A stretch of 64,000 bases of DNA from Carettochelys insculpta (GCF_033958435.1 NC_134138.1:26194598-26258597), one strand, 5' to 3'; counted from the stretch's first letter, positions 42,732 to 54,348 are shown. Numbers and translations: made by a program. Notes: generated by a model not told the origin, from the sequence alone.

Positions 42732-43589
42732 CGTATCCCACAACAGCAACTCCATGGCTAAACACCATGCTCAAAATAGCAGTGCTATTTGGAGTGCAGT
42801 ATTCTGGTTCCGGTACCCCTTGTTGTACCAGGGGGAGCAGAAACTTCAGAAGAGCTGCTTATTTCAAACTTAGTTGCCATGTGGTGCCTAAATATGGACT
42901 TAGGACTCTTATTTAAAAAAATGGCGTGCACAGTTGTTGTGTAAGTACTTCTGCTGTGTTTCACCCGGGAGTGTGCCCTGCACTCTTTGCGGTGCTAAGG
43001 TCCTTGAAGCCTCAGGAGTAGCATTTTTAGCCTCATTTTAGTAGTGGGATTTTAAATCTTGTTTAATACCTGTCTGAAACTGGTGTTTTAAAAATGGGAA
43101 CTCTTGACCTGTCTGAGCTGCTAAAAAAGGACTCAGAGCTGAACTGTAGTTCATCCTTCATAACCCTTGCCAGTTTAAATGACTGCAAGTGACAGCTGGC
43201 ATCAAAGGTACCATGGAGTAAAAAGACAAAAATAAGGGAAATGGAATGGGGAGTAAGATTGAAGCCGCCATGTGGGAGGATGATTTTAAGCTCTCCCATT
43301 CTCAGATGGCACTGTCCTGACCTGTGACAAAGGGAACCAGGGTTCCTCTCTCAGCACTCAGAAGGTACAGAAGCCCCTGTGAGAAAAAGTTGCAAGAGTG
43401 ATCTAAATTCCCTCTCTGCTGCATGGCCGCACAGCAGCTTATCAAGGGCTGCAGCAGGGAGATGCCTTTTCCCCCAGCAACAGAGCTGCCACAGCATGGA
43501 GAGATGTCTCTCGTGCAGCTCCAGCCCTGCACAGAGGGCGAGCTGGGGGCAGCCGTCTCTCCCACTGCAGCACCAGCACAGCCTGCACT
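42732..43589. other. no recognised feature
   Basis: The right part (43350-43589) is moderately GC-rich, with overlapping frames on both strands and no recognised domain. Confidence 0.3.
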
Positions 43590-44022
43590 CTAATCCCCTT
43601 AGGCCAGACCCACCCCAAAGACTATACTCAACCCTCTGCACCAGCCCTGAGCTCCCTCCCACACCCTAAACCTCTTATTTCCATCCCACCCCAGAGCCTG
43701 CATCCCACGCTGGAGCCCTCACCCCACTATTCCCAACCCCCTGCCCCAGCTCTGAGCCCCCTCCCACATCCTGAACCTCTTATCCCCAGCTTCACCCCAG
43801 AGTCCATACGCTGAGATGAAGTCCTCACTCCCCCACACCTCAAACCTCTGCCCAGCCCCAAGCCACCCTTCTACATGCTAAACCCCTCCGTCCCACCCTA
43901 GCCACGTGAATTTCGTTATGTGCACCAATATGGAGGTAATGTGTCACATCACCTTTGTATCGGTGCACATAGCAAAATTCACTGTGTGCATGCACGGGAA
44001 AAAATGAAGGGAACACAGGTAG
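43590..44022. repeat. CCCCAGAGCC-rich minisatellite-like segment ending in a GTTCCCT-type terminus
   Basis: Degenerate repeats of CACCCCAGAGCCTGCATCCC-type units run to 43900. They are followed by an inverted pair around TTATGTGCACCAATATGG / TATCGGTGCACATAGC and a terminus GAAGGGAACACAGG. The last part matches the inverted end of the GTTCCCTCTAATTTTT family, so the whole may be one hAT-like element. Confidence 0.5.
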
Positions 44023-44127
44023 CGACCCAACTACGTAATAAATCCTTTAAATCATGCACCCCATTCAAATATTTTGATAGTGCATCTTGATGGGTTGCAG
44101 GAGAAACTTCTTATGCATTTGAAGTCC

Positions 44128-44152
44128 CTATATATATATATAATATACATTT
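44128..44152. repeat. (TA)n microsatellite
   Basis: TATATATATATATAATATAC tract. Confidence 0.8.
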
Positions 44153-44257
44153 TTCCCCACCTCTGCTAGATTTTCCTTCAGAAACAAACTTCTATGCAAT
44201 GGTAACATTACAAAGCTCCTAAGCTTCTGTAAATCATGAGCCAATCCAAAAAACAGT

Positions 44258-44335
44258 GAAATTGACTTAAAATCATTACGTGCACGCGCGCGCACACACA
44301 CACACTTTTAAAATCATTATTTTAAGTCAGTTTCA
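44258..44335. repeat. CG/CA alternating tract inside an inverted repeat
   Basis: GTGCACGCGCGCGCACACAC (about 44280-44305) is alternating purine-pyrimidine. It is flanked by GAAATTGACTTAAAATCATT on the left and, inverted, ATTATTTTAAGTCAGTTTCA on the right. Confidence 0.7.
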
Positions 44336-44561
44336 TGATTTTAAAACAATATTATATAAAATTTCTTTTTGCCTTCTGGTGCTGAGGCTTTAAGATCTTC
44401 AACTACCATAAAACGAACAATAAAATCTCTACTGTTGGCAACACTGAATGCACGTCCAGTATGTAAAGGCTGAATAATGGGTGACACAAGGAATCAAACC
44501 CAGAATCTCTGGATCTGAAAGCCTGAACACTATACCTGAACTTAAAGAACCATCTCTCTTA
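44336..44561. other. no recognised feature
   Basis: Short interval without recognised repeat. Confidence 0.3.
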
Positions 44562-44850
44562 GGCTACATCTACCCTCATCAGAAGATAGATCACTCTGGG
44601 TTGATCTTCTGGGGTGCTGTTTCACATGTGCGAAACAGTGAATTCAAGGGTCAACGTTGACCCCGGAACTCCTTGTGAGCTGCAAGGATTAGAGAAGGTC
44701 GACAGGAGGAGTGCTCCCATCAACCTTCTATCATGAAGAGAGGCACAGACGTAGACGGCTGCAAAGTCAATTTTTGGCATGCAATTGGTGTACCAAAAAT
44801 TGTGTAGCAGCCATCAACCTTCAAGATAAGTGCAGATGTAGCTGAAGCCA
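44562..44850. mobile_element. TIR-group element, GGCTACATCTAC start
   Basis: Begins GGCTACATCTACCCTCATC and closes near GTGCAGATGTAGCTGAAGCC. The interior (GGTCAACGTTGACCCC, GAAGGTCGACAGGAGG) resembles 33866-34122. The right boundary and target duplication are uncertain. Confidence 0.5.
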
Positions 44851-44881
44851 CTTCCGAGTCCACAGGCTTATCAACCTTTCT

Positions 44882-45266
44882 GGCTACATCTACACAGCAG
44901 TGCTATTCCGATATTCCAAAACGGTTATTTTGAAACACCTTATTTCGAAATAACATAACCACACACAAAATGCATTTCAAAATAGCACCCAGCTATTCTG
45001 AAAGAACATTTCTGGGTCCATAGCACTAGTTCAAAATAATGCCATTGGGTTCCCATTATGGCTTATTTTGAAATCGCGCTATTCAATGTCTTAATAGCCC
45101 CTATTTTGAAATAGGACTTTCTAAAGAGGTATTATTCCTCATGGCATGAGGTGTTCTGGAATTGAAATAATGCACCTGCTATTTCAAATTTATTTCAAAA
45201 TAGCACGTGCATTGTTTAGACGCTGCCAAAGTTATTTCAAAATACCTTGGCCATGTAGACACAGCC
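44882..45266. mobile_element. TIR element, TTTCAAAATA subtype, TSD TCT
   Basis: The ends GGCTACATCTACACAGC and inverted GGCTGTGTCTACATGGCC are flanked by exact TCT (44879-44881, 45267-45269). The interior is rich in TATTTTGAAATA words. This copy supplies the uninterrupted comparison for the nest at 34475-36165. Confidence 0.8.
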
Positions 45267-45269
45267 TCT

Positions 45270-45640
45270 GCGACCCAGTCAGCAGAAGTGAAAGAGCACC
45301 GCTTTGAATACGCTGGTTACAAATGTACATTGTTAATTTTTAAGTCTTTTGTTTTTATTGCTCCATTCTGCAAGGTATACACTAAAGCTAGGGCTACACT
45401 GTAGTCGCAATCAAAATAACGTCAACAATTTGTGTAGCACAAATTTATGTCGAGTTAACTTGCCTCCCCTAGTTTTTAAAAGAAACCTATCCCCAAATAT
45501 GACAAAGATCCTGTGTAAAAGTATCTTTGCAAGGTAGAGAAGCTTGTGATGGAGATCAGTTGTCTAAATCCATACTGCCCCATTGTGACTGATCGCTTTG
45601 TACAGGAAGTGGTGGTAAAGGTTTACTTTTTTCATATAGC
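45270..45640. other. unclassified; possible TIR-group fragment at 45392-45480
   Basis: AGGGCTACACTGTAGTCG and GTCGAGTTAACTTGCC look like part of the GGCTA group. No right end found. Confidence 0.3.
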
Positions 45641-45848
45641 CAGAGGTGAAAAAAGTACCCAAAAAGTTATCTGAGTAGAAGTGCAGCTGCTTTCACTTCT
45701 GTGTACTTGAGTACACTAAAGATGTGATGCGTGTATTTGTGCGCATGTTTTCGAGAGAGATGCTGGTGGCTTGTACTTAAGTACCCCCCATTCCCCAACA
45801 GCTGTACTTTTACTCAAGTAACTTTTGGGGGTACTTTTTCCACCTCTG
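45641..45848. mobile_element. hAT-like MITE, CAGAGGTGAAAAAAGTAC
   Basis: The left end CAGAGGTGAAAAAAGTACCC and inverted right end CAGAGGTGGAAAAAGTACCC match over about 20 bases. CTTGAGTACACT / ACTCAAGTAAC words in the interior are typical of a vertebrate-wide hAT family (also common in fish). The 8-bp flanks do not match. Confidence 0.7.
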
Positions 45849-45984
45849 AGTACACCTAAAACAATACAATGGGGAGTGGTCAGATTTTCTTGTATCTCAA
45901 TTCTTTCAATCCCATGGTGATTAGATGACTTAGTTTTAATGAGAGGCTTCTGCATAAAAACAGCCTGGTATAACTGGAATCCAA

Positions 45985-46700
45985 TCGAACCTTAGCTTCC
46001 CTTCCCAGGGCCTCACCTCAACCTGCCCAGCCCTTCTACCCACCTCTATCCGTCTTCCCCACCCGGCACTTGGCTCTTCTATCCACTTCTAACCCCTCAC
46101 TCTGGCCCATCTCCCCACCTTCCCCCCCACCCAGCCCTGGGCCCTCTCCTGGCCTCCCCACCACTGGCCCTGGGACTTGCCTGGGAAGAGAGAAGCTGGG
46201 AGCAGCTGCTGGCACCAGGCCATGGTGGGCAGGGAAGGCATCACTCAGATCCAAGCTCCGGCTGCCACTACTGATAGAAGTCACTTCCTGCTGCCCGACC
46301 CAGGAGCACAGGGAGTCAGTAGCAGCAGCTGGAGCTCAGCTCCCATCTCCTCTCCTTACCCACACATGGAGGCGGCCCAGCTCTGACCGGCCTCCCTTAC
46401 CACCCCACTGGAGCTGCCCGCAGCAACCTCCCTCTAGTCTTCCTGGGCAGAAGACAGGCCAGGGTGTGTGTGCGGGGAAGGTGGGGAGAGAGGCTGAGGG
46501 GTGGAGGTGGGGAGAGAGGAGAGAACAGAGGAGCAGGGAGGCCCCAGGAAAGGCCAGAGCTATCTGCACAGGTCCCCAAGCCCCTGGAAACGCTGAGGTT
46601 GGCCACATGGCTCCCTGACCCCCAAGAAGAGAGGGGTGTTGGTGAGCGTAGTGAGGAGGGGGTGCAGCCCCTTACCATATTTTTAATTAAAATGTATTTT
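45985..46700. other. GC-rich unclassified block, probably repeat-derived
   Basis: CCCAGCCC- and GGGGAGAG-rich, with long overlapping frames on both strands (up to 182 codons) but no domain. It ends in CCTTACCATATTTTTAATTAAAATG, which resembles a repeat terminus. I do not support a gene here. Confidence 0.35.
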
Positions 46701-46851
46701 ATTTTAACTTGTTTAAAGGAAAAATTGTTTTCAAAAGTATCCTGTATATGTCCATCAAAATGCAGCACCGCAGCCAGAGGACATTTTTCTAGAAGTGCTG
46801 CCTGGTGACTTCCAATAACGTAAGCAAAAATCCTTTGCAACAATTTGGACA

Positions 46852-47086
46852 GTAACAGAGAGGTAGCCGTGCTAGTCTGTAACCAATCAAAACAAACCAG
46901 CAGTCATGCAGCACTTCAAAGACTAACAAAGTAATTAGGTGATGAGCTTTCGTGAGGCAGACCCACTTCTTCAGATTGTGGTAGGGCTGTAGATCCAAAG
47001 AAGTGGGTCTTTCCCACGAAAGCTCATCATCTAACACATTATTTTGTTAGTCTTTAAAGTGCTACACAACTGCTGGTTTGTTCTGA
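46852..47086 (+). mobile_element. fold-back retroelement, older copy
   Basis: Starts CAGAGAGGTAGCCGTGCTAG at 46856. The arms at 46889-46971 and 46997-47085 pair around GAAGTGGGTCT. Flanks AACAATTTGGACA and AACAATCTGAAAA agree at 10 of 13 positions, a decayed target duplication. Same family as 39505 and 42554. Confidence 0.75.
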
Positions 47087-47241
47087 AACAATCTGAAAAG
47101 ATACTGTTCTGTGTCCCCTCTACATATACAGATTTCTAGCTTAGGTACCTATCAATTTGTGTTATTTATATCACTATCACCCTAACACTATGGTATCAGG
47201 ACACCTCAGTATCTTTAGTGTGAGTAGACTTACAACACCCA

Positions 47242-47656
47242 GGCTATGTCTACATGATGCTCTGCCCACCACTGCTGCTGGCAGAGCTATGCAAAATGAG
47301 CTTCTTGGGATTGCAAATGGCGTGTCATTTTCATATTCCTGAAACTCACTACCATAGCCCAGCAAGAATTCAGCATCAGCAGAAGGGGGCGCCGGCACTG
47401 CCAAGGCTGTGTGGACATGCCTCTGCCACCGTTTGAGGCAGAAGGGACTGGTGACAGAGGGGGTTTAGCCATCGGAGGCACATCCACACAGCCTCCTGCA
47501 GTGCTGGCATCCCCTTCTGCGACGCCGAACTCTCACAGGACTATGGTAATAAGCTGCAGGAGTATGCAAAAGGTACAGCATTTTCAATCCCGAGAAGCTC
47601 ATTTTGCACAGCTCTGCCAGCAGCGCTGCTGGGTGGAGCGCTGTGTAGACCCAGCC
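47242..47656. mobile_element. TIR element with about 70-bp arms
   Basis: The left arm (GGCTATGTCTACATGATGC, GCAGAGCTATGCAAAATGAGC) and inverted right arm (GGCTGGGTCTACACAGCGC, GCAGAGCTGTGCAAAATGAGC) pair over about 70 bases. Flanks CCA and TCA are a near match for a 3-bp duplication. It belongs to the GGC...GCC group but has its own interior. Confidence 0.75.
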
Positions 47657-48440
47657 TCAGTGTTTAATAACAGTAGGGTACACAGTCTCCCAGCACCTCT
47701 CACAAACAACTTATTTATTTAGAATAGTAAAAAAACGGAAGGGGATGCTGCTTTCAATGAACTCGATCAACATCATACTGCCTAGCTTCCCAAGGCAGTG
47801 ACTTCACAAGCAAAAGCCATCATTATAATTACACAGAATTCCGCCTTCCCTTCCATCTCTACATTGTGGATATGGTTCAGTTTTCCACAAAATGCCCTTT
47901 ACGAAATGATACTCAGTGAAGTTGACTTCATTTGTAACAATTTGACATGGGCTAAAATTTGGGTGCATGAGGCAATTCTTCCCCTTGCCACCCAGAACTG
48001 ATTGTGCATAGCCTGGTGAAAAAAACAACAAAGCGCTTCCTCAAGCTTACACTGCTTTCTTCCTGTTTGCAATGGTCCAGCAGGCAAGAAAGCAACAGTC
48101 ATTAGTAGCATTTGTTGCTGCTAATTCTAATCTGAATTCTCGCCATGGGAGGATGGGTCTTAGGGTACACCTATGCAACTGCCCACAAGCACATTCAAAC
48201 CTTGGACCTTAATGCATGAGCTGCTACAGTTTGAGCTGAAAGTCAGCAATTCCTCAGCTACAGCTTTAGACTACAAAAAGTGCATTCTTCCTCTCTGTGC
48301 AAGTGGTCTAGGTGCTGCTACATGGGTCCATGAACCACATCTAGGTGTATGGTTACATCTACACCAAGAGAAAGATTGATGGGGTTGATGTGCCCAGGTT
48401 TGATTTAGCATGCCTAATAGGAATGTGTTAAATAGAACCC
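47657..48440. other. no recognised feature
   Basis: Possible remnant of a GGCTA-group element near 48340-48400 (GGTTACATCTACACC). Otherwise nothing recognised. Confidence 0.3.
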
Positions 48441-48443
48441 CAA

Positions 48444-48859
48444 GGCTATGCTTACACTAGCCCCAAACTTCGAAATGGCCATGTAAATGGCCATTTCGAA
48501 GTTTACTAATGAAGCGCTGAAATACATATTCAGCGCCTCATTAGCATGCGGGCAGCCGCGGCACTTTGAAATTGATGTGGCTCGCCGCCGCATGGCTCAT
48601 ACCAACGGGACTCTTTTTTGAAAGGACCCCGCCTACTTCGAAGTCCCCTTATTCCTATGAGCAGATGGGAATAAGGGGACTTCAAAGTAGGCAGGGTCCT
48701 TTTGAAAAGGAGCCACGTCTGGACAAGCCGCGCGGCGGCAAGCCGCGTCAATTTCAAAGTGCTGCGGCCGCCCGCATGCTAATGAGGCACTGAATATGTA
48801 TTTCAGCGCTTCATTAGTAAACTGCAAAACGGACATTTACATGTAGTGTAGACACGGCC
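48444..48859. mobile_element. long-hairpin TIR element, TSD CAA (copy 2)
   Basis: The ends GGCTATGCTTACACTAGCCC and inverted GGCCGTGTCTACACTAC lie between exact CAA triplets (48441-48443, 48860-48862). It is full-length palindromic, with the fold near 48662 (AATAAGGGG... on both sides). It retains many CpG dinucleotides, suggesting a fairly recent insertion. Confidence 0.85.
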
Positions 48860-48863
48860 CAAG

Positions 48864-49057
48864 AGTACCCCTGTCAACTGCAGTACTCCTGTCATGAGGA
48901 GTAAGGGAAGTCAACGAGACAGTTTCTTCCATCGTTCTCCCATGGGGGACTCTGCCAGAAATTCGATTAAAGGTCCGTTGACTCCAGCTATGCAATTCTC
49001 ATAGCTGGACTTGGGTATTTTAGGTAAAATTTCTTTTCTAGTGTAGACCAGCCCTCA
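48864..49057. repeat. fragment of a GGCTA-group element
   Basis: Right end TTCTAGTGTAGACCAGCCC; interior GTCAACTGCAGTACTCC and TCATAGCTGGACTTGG. The left end is missing. Related to 33866-34122. Confidence 0.45.
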
Positions 49058-49109
49058 TACAGGTTATGCTGTTCTATTTCAGTGGCCTCTTCATAGCCAT
49101 TTGCCCAAT

Positions 49110-49560
49110 GGTCACCACAACGGCCACTCGCAGTCAGCTGGTGGATCTTAGGGAGACTCCCAGTCGATCATGAGTGGCAGGCAGCCTGTTTGCCCCAGCC
49201 CCAGGCCACCAGCTTGTTCCCAAAAGTGGACAGTATGCCCCCCATGTGCAGCATCTCAGCACACTGCTCCTGCCTGCGAGCTCCCATTGGCAGAGAATTG
49301 GGCACTCTGGCCAACGGGGGCTGATGGAGCAATGCCTCCAGAGAGATGCAGCAAGCGGAGCCATATGCCTCCCACTCTGGGGACAGAGAGAGATGCACTG
49401 GCCACTTCTGGGTGTGGTGTGGGACTGGGGCAGGCAGGAAATCTGGCCCAGCCCCACTTCACTGCCAATTGGGAGCCACCACTGGTAAGAACTGCCTGGC
49501 AGGAGGCTGCACCTGCATCCCCAGCCCATTCCCAGAGACAGCATCCCACACCTTCTCCTG
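49110..49560. repeat. hAT-interior-like segment
   Basis: Contains GAGCTCCCATTGGCAGAGAATTGGG and CAATTGGGAGCCACC in broken form, the phrase also seen near 1640 and 7770. Probably the left half of an element that includes the following minisatellite. Confidence 0.35.
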
Positions 49561-50640
49561 CACACCATGCTCCTGTCCCAGCCTAACCCCCTTCCCAGAG
49601 CCAGCCCTGCACACTCCCTCCAGTACCCTGCCCCCTTCCCAGAGCCGGCTCCCCATACCTCCTCCTGCATCCCAATCCTCATCCCTCTCTCAGAGCCAGC
49701 ATCCCATTCCCCTCTGAACCCCAACCCTGCCCCCTTCCCAGAGCCAGCTCCCTGCGTACCTCCTCCTGCATCCCAATCCTTATCCCTCTCTCAGAGCCAG
49801 CATCCCATTCCCCTCTGAACCCCAACCCTGCCCCTCTTCCCAGAGCCAGCTCCCTGCATACCTCCTGCTGCATCCTAACCCCCCTGTCCCTCTTCCCAGA
49901 GCCAGCACCCCATACGCCTCTGAACCCCAACCCTGCCCCTCTTCCCAGAGCCAGCTCCCCGCATACCTCCTGCTGCATCCCAACCCCCTTCCCAGAACCA
50001 GCACCCCATACCCCTCTTGCACCCCAGCCTGATCCCCCATCCAGACCCATTGCCCATACTCCCTCCTGCACCCCAACCCCTTATCAGGACTCCCTTCCCA
50101 GAGCCAGCGCCCTGCACCTCATCCTCTACCCTTAGCCCTCACCCAGAGCCAGCACCTTATATACAACCTGCACCCCAACCCTTTGCCCCACACCCCTTCC
50201 CAGAGCCAGCACCCCCTGCCCTCTCCTGCACCCCTGACCCTAAGCCCTCTCCTGGGCCCAGCACCCTGAACCCCCTCTTGCATCTCAACCCACTGTCATG
50301 ACTTCCTTCCTGAAGCCAGCAACCCACACTCCCTCCTGCACCCCAACCCCCTGCCATGACCCCCTTCTCAGATGCAGCATTCCACACCTTTTCCTTCATC
50401 CCAAGGCCCAGCCCTAACCCCCTCCCAGATCCAGCACCCCAGACCCTCTTCTGAACTCTGAACCCCCTTCTGCACCCCAAACCCCAGCTCTGAGGCCCCT
50501 GCCAGAGCCTGCACCCCATGACTCCTCCTGCACCCTGGACCCTCTGTTTGAGCTCAAGCAACTGCCCAGCCCTGATCCCCATCTCAGAACCAGCACCCTG
50601 CACTCCCCCTCCTGCACCTCAGCCCCCTGCCGCCCACTGA
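49561..50640. repeat. C-rich minisatellite, CCCAGAGCCAGC units
   Basis: More than a dozen degenerate units of roughly 50-100 bases contain CTTCCCAGAGCCAGCNCCC followed by CCTCCTGCANCCCAACCC. At 49680-49980 a longer period of about 110 bases is clearly tandem. Frames of 130-196 codons on both strands follow the repeat period and are not genes. Confidence 0.8.
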
Positions 50641-50779
50641 AAGTGAGGAGGAGAGGCAGGGAAGGAATGAGTGTGGTGGGACTTCGGGCGGTTCCTCAGG
50701 GAAGGGGCAGGGTAGATCTTTGGGTCACCCTTAAATTCAGAAAGGGCATAAAAGAGGTGGAGACCACTACACTAGCTGA

Positions 50780-52157
50780 TTTGTAAACATACAACACAAT
50801 GTGCTGGGGAAGAGTCAACGTGGCTTTTGAAAAAGGAAATCTCACCTCACCAATCGGTCAGAATTCATGGAAGGAGTCAACAAACCACGTGGAAAGAGAT
50901 GGTTCAGTGGATAGGTACAATGCCCTTAGCCTTTCAGAAAGCCTATGATAGGTTCCTTCACCAAAGCCATGCAAGCAAACTAAGGAGTCATCAGAAAAGA
51001 GGGGAATTCCTCTCATGGATCAGTAACTGGTTAAGAGATAGTAAATAAAGAGCAGGAATACACAGCCCATTTTCAGACTGGAGAGAGATAAATAGCGGTG
51101 TCCTGCAAGGGTCTGTACTGGGGCCAAAGCCGCTCAAGATATTATCTGCCGCTCAGGATAAATCATCTGAAAAAGGTGTCAACCTGTGAGGTAGCAAAAT
51201 GTGCAGATGATACAAAATTACTCAAGACAGTTAAGTTCAAAGAAGACTGCAAAGAGTTACAAAGTGTGACTACAACACCGCAACAAAATTGCAGATATTT
51301 GCAAAGTAAAGCACATTAGAAACACAGTCCCAGCTATACAGACAAAATAACGGCCTAAATCAGCTGTTGCCATTCAAAAAAGATCACTTGGAGTCTGTAG
51401 ACAATCCTCTGAAAAAACAACCTGCTCAGCGTGCAGTGGCAGTCAAAAAGTGATCACAAACAATTAGCAAAAGAACAGATAGAAGGTCAGAAAATATCGT
51501 GCCACCATATAAATCCAAGGTACATCCACCTCTTGACCATTGTGTGCAAATCTGATCACCCAGCCGGAAAAAAAAAGATATACTAGAATTGGGAAAGGTA
51601 CAGAGAAGGGCAACAAAAATGATTAGGGGTATGGAACAGCTTCCTTATAAGGACAGATAAAAGAGATTGTGACTTTTCATCTTGGAAAAGATATGTCTAA
51701 GGGGATAGGATAGAGGTCTATAAAATCTTGACTGGTGAGGAGAAAGTGAATAAGGAAATGTTATTCACTCCTTCACATAACACAAGAAATAGGGGGTCAT
51801 CCTATTAAATTAACAGGCAGAAAGTTTAAAGCAAACAAAGAAAAGTATTTTTTACACAAAGTCAATCTCTTCATCTCTTTGCCAGAGGATGTTATGAAGG
51901 CCCTGACTGTAACAGTGTTCCAAAAAAGAGCCAGGTACATTCATGGACAAAAGGCCCATCAGTGGTGATCAGCGAGGATGGGCAGTTTTGCAACATGATA
52001 TGGGAAGCTGTGTCTGGACAACAGGGATCACTTCATGAATGCCTGTTCTGTTCATTCCCTCTGGGGCACCTGGCATTGGCCAGTGTTGGAAGGCAGGATA
52101 CTGGGCTAGATGGACCATTAGTGTGGCCCAATATGGCTGTCTTTATGTTCTTATACT
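50780..52157 (+). mobile_element. CR1 LINE, 5'-truncated and mutated
   Basis: Pieces of reverse transcriptase are readable in changing frames: LAFQKAYDRFLHQSHASKL, FLSWISNWLRDSK, GVLQGSVLG-like sequence and CADDTKLLK (the YADD-type motif) near 51205. The 3' end has TTCCCTCTGGGGCACCTGGC and GGCCCAATATGGCTGTC then TTATGTTCTTA. Many stops and frameshifts make it dead. It is the longest CR1 copy in the window. Confidence 0.85.
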
Positions 52158-53544
52158 AGCTAGTGTAGAGACTCAAATATATTGCTCATTGAATTCCAGG
52201 ATTCTTCTTGTTCACAAGTAGCTTTACAGATGTGTGAGCAAACCAGAGCAACACCACTTCCTTTACACTTCTGCACTCACATTGCGCATTCATCCTTGGA
52301 ACTTCCAGTGGCTTGCCTGGTGTCTTGTCTCAGAAATATCTGAGATTCCTGAAGGAATTTCAAGAAGTAGTGGATAAATCTGTAATAACCTACTCTTAGG
52401 AGAAATATTTTCCGCTAATCCCTGTCAGTTAGTAGTTGCCCACAGGGAATATTAATCAAACTGTGGAACTACTCTGCAATGAACAGAACATGGGATAATG
52501 GTAAATTAGTAAAGATTTGAAATACAAGTAACTTAGGCTTAGTCCAGTGTCCATGAAACCAGTGAATGGATTCCCACTGAATTCCATGGACAGTAGACCA
52601 GAACTCCTGCAGAGACACTGAGCTCACAGGATTCCTGCTGAAGTCAATGAAAGGAACTGATACTCAGCATCCCTGAAAATCTGGCCCTTGTTGTCTTATA
52701 AGCACAGCAGAAAGACAGAAGGATTTGAACAGTAAGAGGTCAGTGGCTTTGTACTGCAGCTCAGAAAAGATGGTGTATGCTGAGAGGGCAGCATGTCATA
52801 AAGAGAAGTGGTTGTGAAAAGCAGACATGTGATACAGTGGGTGGTATCACTGGTGGAGTGAGGGGCTGGGGGATGACATAGTAAGAGACAGAAATTAGGT
52901 GAGAGTACGTGTGGTGAGGGGTTGGGGAAGGAGGAATGAAGGAGACAGGAAGCTTGAACAAGATGAAATGGAATACAGGGATAAGCCTAGAGGAATTCAG
53001 AGGGTGTACTGGATGTGACAGGATCAGATCTAGAGGCAAGGAACATCATCCTTGGTAGCATTGCTTTGTGTGGACTGGCGTGGGAGAAAGCCATCAAGGA
53101 GGCCAGAAAAAGGTGATAAGACCCCGGGCAAGCATAAGAACCGACAACCTGGAAATTGCATAGCAAGCTCATTTTTCATCTAACTCTGTTCTATTTTTTA
53201 AAAAATTAACCACCCAGAGACCCAGACAGTTACCATGGAGATGTTGTCTGGGCATCCAGTTTTCATGAAGCTTTTGGGGGCACTGTTTCCAGGCAGAAGG
53301 CCTGTGGCCTTGAAGTAGACAGATGGGTTCAGATTGTCCTGCAGTGAATCCAGCCTAATCCCACCTTTGCCCTGGCTGATCATCACAATAAGAGTTGCAG
53401 TTAACTGCTGCTGGGTCCTATTGCCAGGTTTCAGCCCACACAGCTGCAGGGAAGAAATATGTCCAAATGAATGAGATTGATATTCTGTACCTTGAACAAT
53501 GGGTCAAAAACGCAGAAATGGGGAATTACATATTGACATATAGA
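52158..53544. other. no recognised feature
   Basis: About 1.4 kb with no recognised repeat or coding potential. Confidence 0.35.
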
Positions 53545-53650
53545 CATCAGGGATGGTCTAGACGGAGCTTGGTCCTGCCATTAGGGCAGGGAACGGGACT
53601 TGATGACCTCTCAAAGTCCTTCCAATTCTAGTGTTCTATGATTCTACGAT
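53545..53650 (+). mobile_element. CR1 LINE 3' tail
   Basis: GGTCTAGACGGAGCTTGGTCC, GGACTTGATGACCTCTC and CAATTCTAGTGTTCTATGATT followed by CTACGATT form the end of a CR1 3'UTR. Nothing of the coding region remains. Confidence 0.75.
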
Positions 53651-54346
53651 TTTGGTGAGTAGCAGGGATTTCTTGTTTTACAATGAAAATACTTCTTTAG
53701 ATGTACAGAACACATCCTCTTACAGAAATATACCTCAGTTCACACTTAGTAGGTCCATCTGTTGTTTGATTTTGTGTTTTTTGGTGCTTGCTGGAACTAG
53801 GCACTTAAAGGTTTGTGAAGAAATTATTTCAAATACTTCAAATTAGTCCTTTCCTCCAAAAGGCAAAATGTATTATCCCCTCTCCAGAAGTATTACATTA
53901 GGGCTAATAAAATACAGCAAATGTAAAATAAAATATAGCTGACTGATGGAAATACAAAAGTGTACGCTCAAAAATTCATAATTCTGCACCCATCTAAATC
54001 AGTGGAAGCGAAGCAGGATCTAATTTTCTGTTTGTAACATCTCTTCAGTACCATACTTCTGTTTTCCTCTTGTGTTTTATGGTTCTTATTCCTTCCTCAA
54101 TTTCTTTCCTTCTTCTGCTCCAATCCCCAATGCTATTCTCAAGTTTTTACCCGGATGGATTCTCTTATAGCTACATTTGAAGGGGTGTGGAGAAAGGGGT
54201 AATAGAATGTGCTAATAACTTTCTATCCCTCAGTTTTCACATCTGTGACGTGCTCATTAGCAAATCCCTAGTTTGTAGGGTTGTGGTGAGGCTTTTGGCC
54301 AATGAGGCACTTTGAAAAGCTCAGATGGAAGGTATTACAAAAATCT
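53651..54346. other. no recognised feature
   Basis: AT-rich; no repeat or gene assigned. Confidence 0.3.
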
Positions 54347-54348
54347 TA

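Noticed and set aside
46070..46618. 182-codon plus-strand frame in a GC-rich block
   Set aside because: Overlapped by equally long frames in other phases and on the other strand, no domain, no exon signals.
48444..48859. CRISPR-like or tandem array suggested by recurring TTCGAA words
   Set aside because: The words belong to inverted arms of single DNA elements; there is no regular spacer structure, and the DNA is vertebrate.
49134..49724. 196-codon minus-strand frame and many companions up to 50603
   Set aside because: They follow the C-rich minisatellite on both strands and in several frames at once; composition, not coding.
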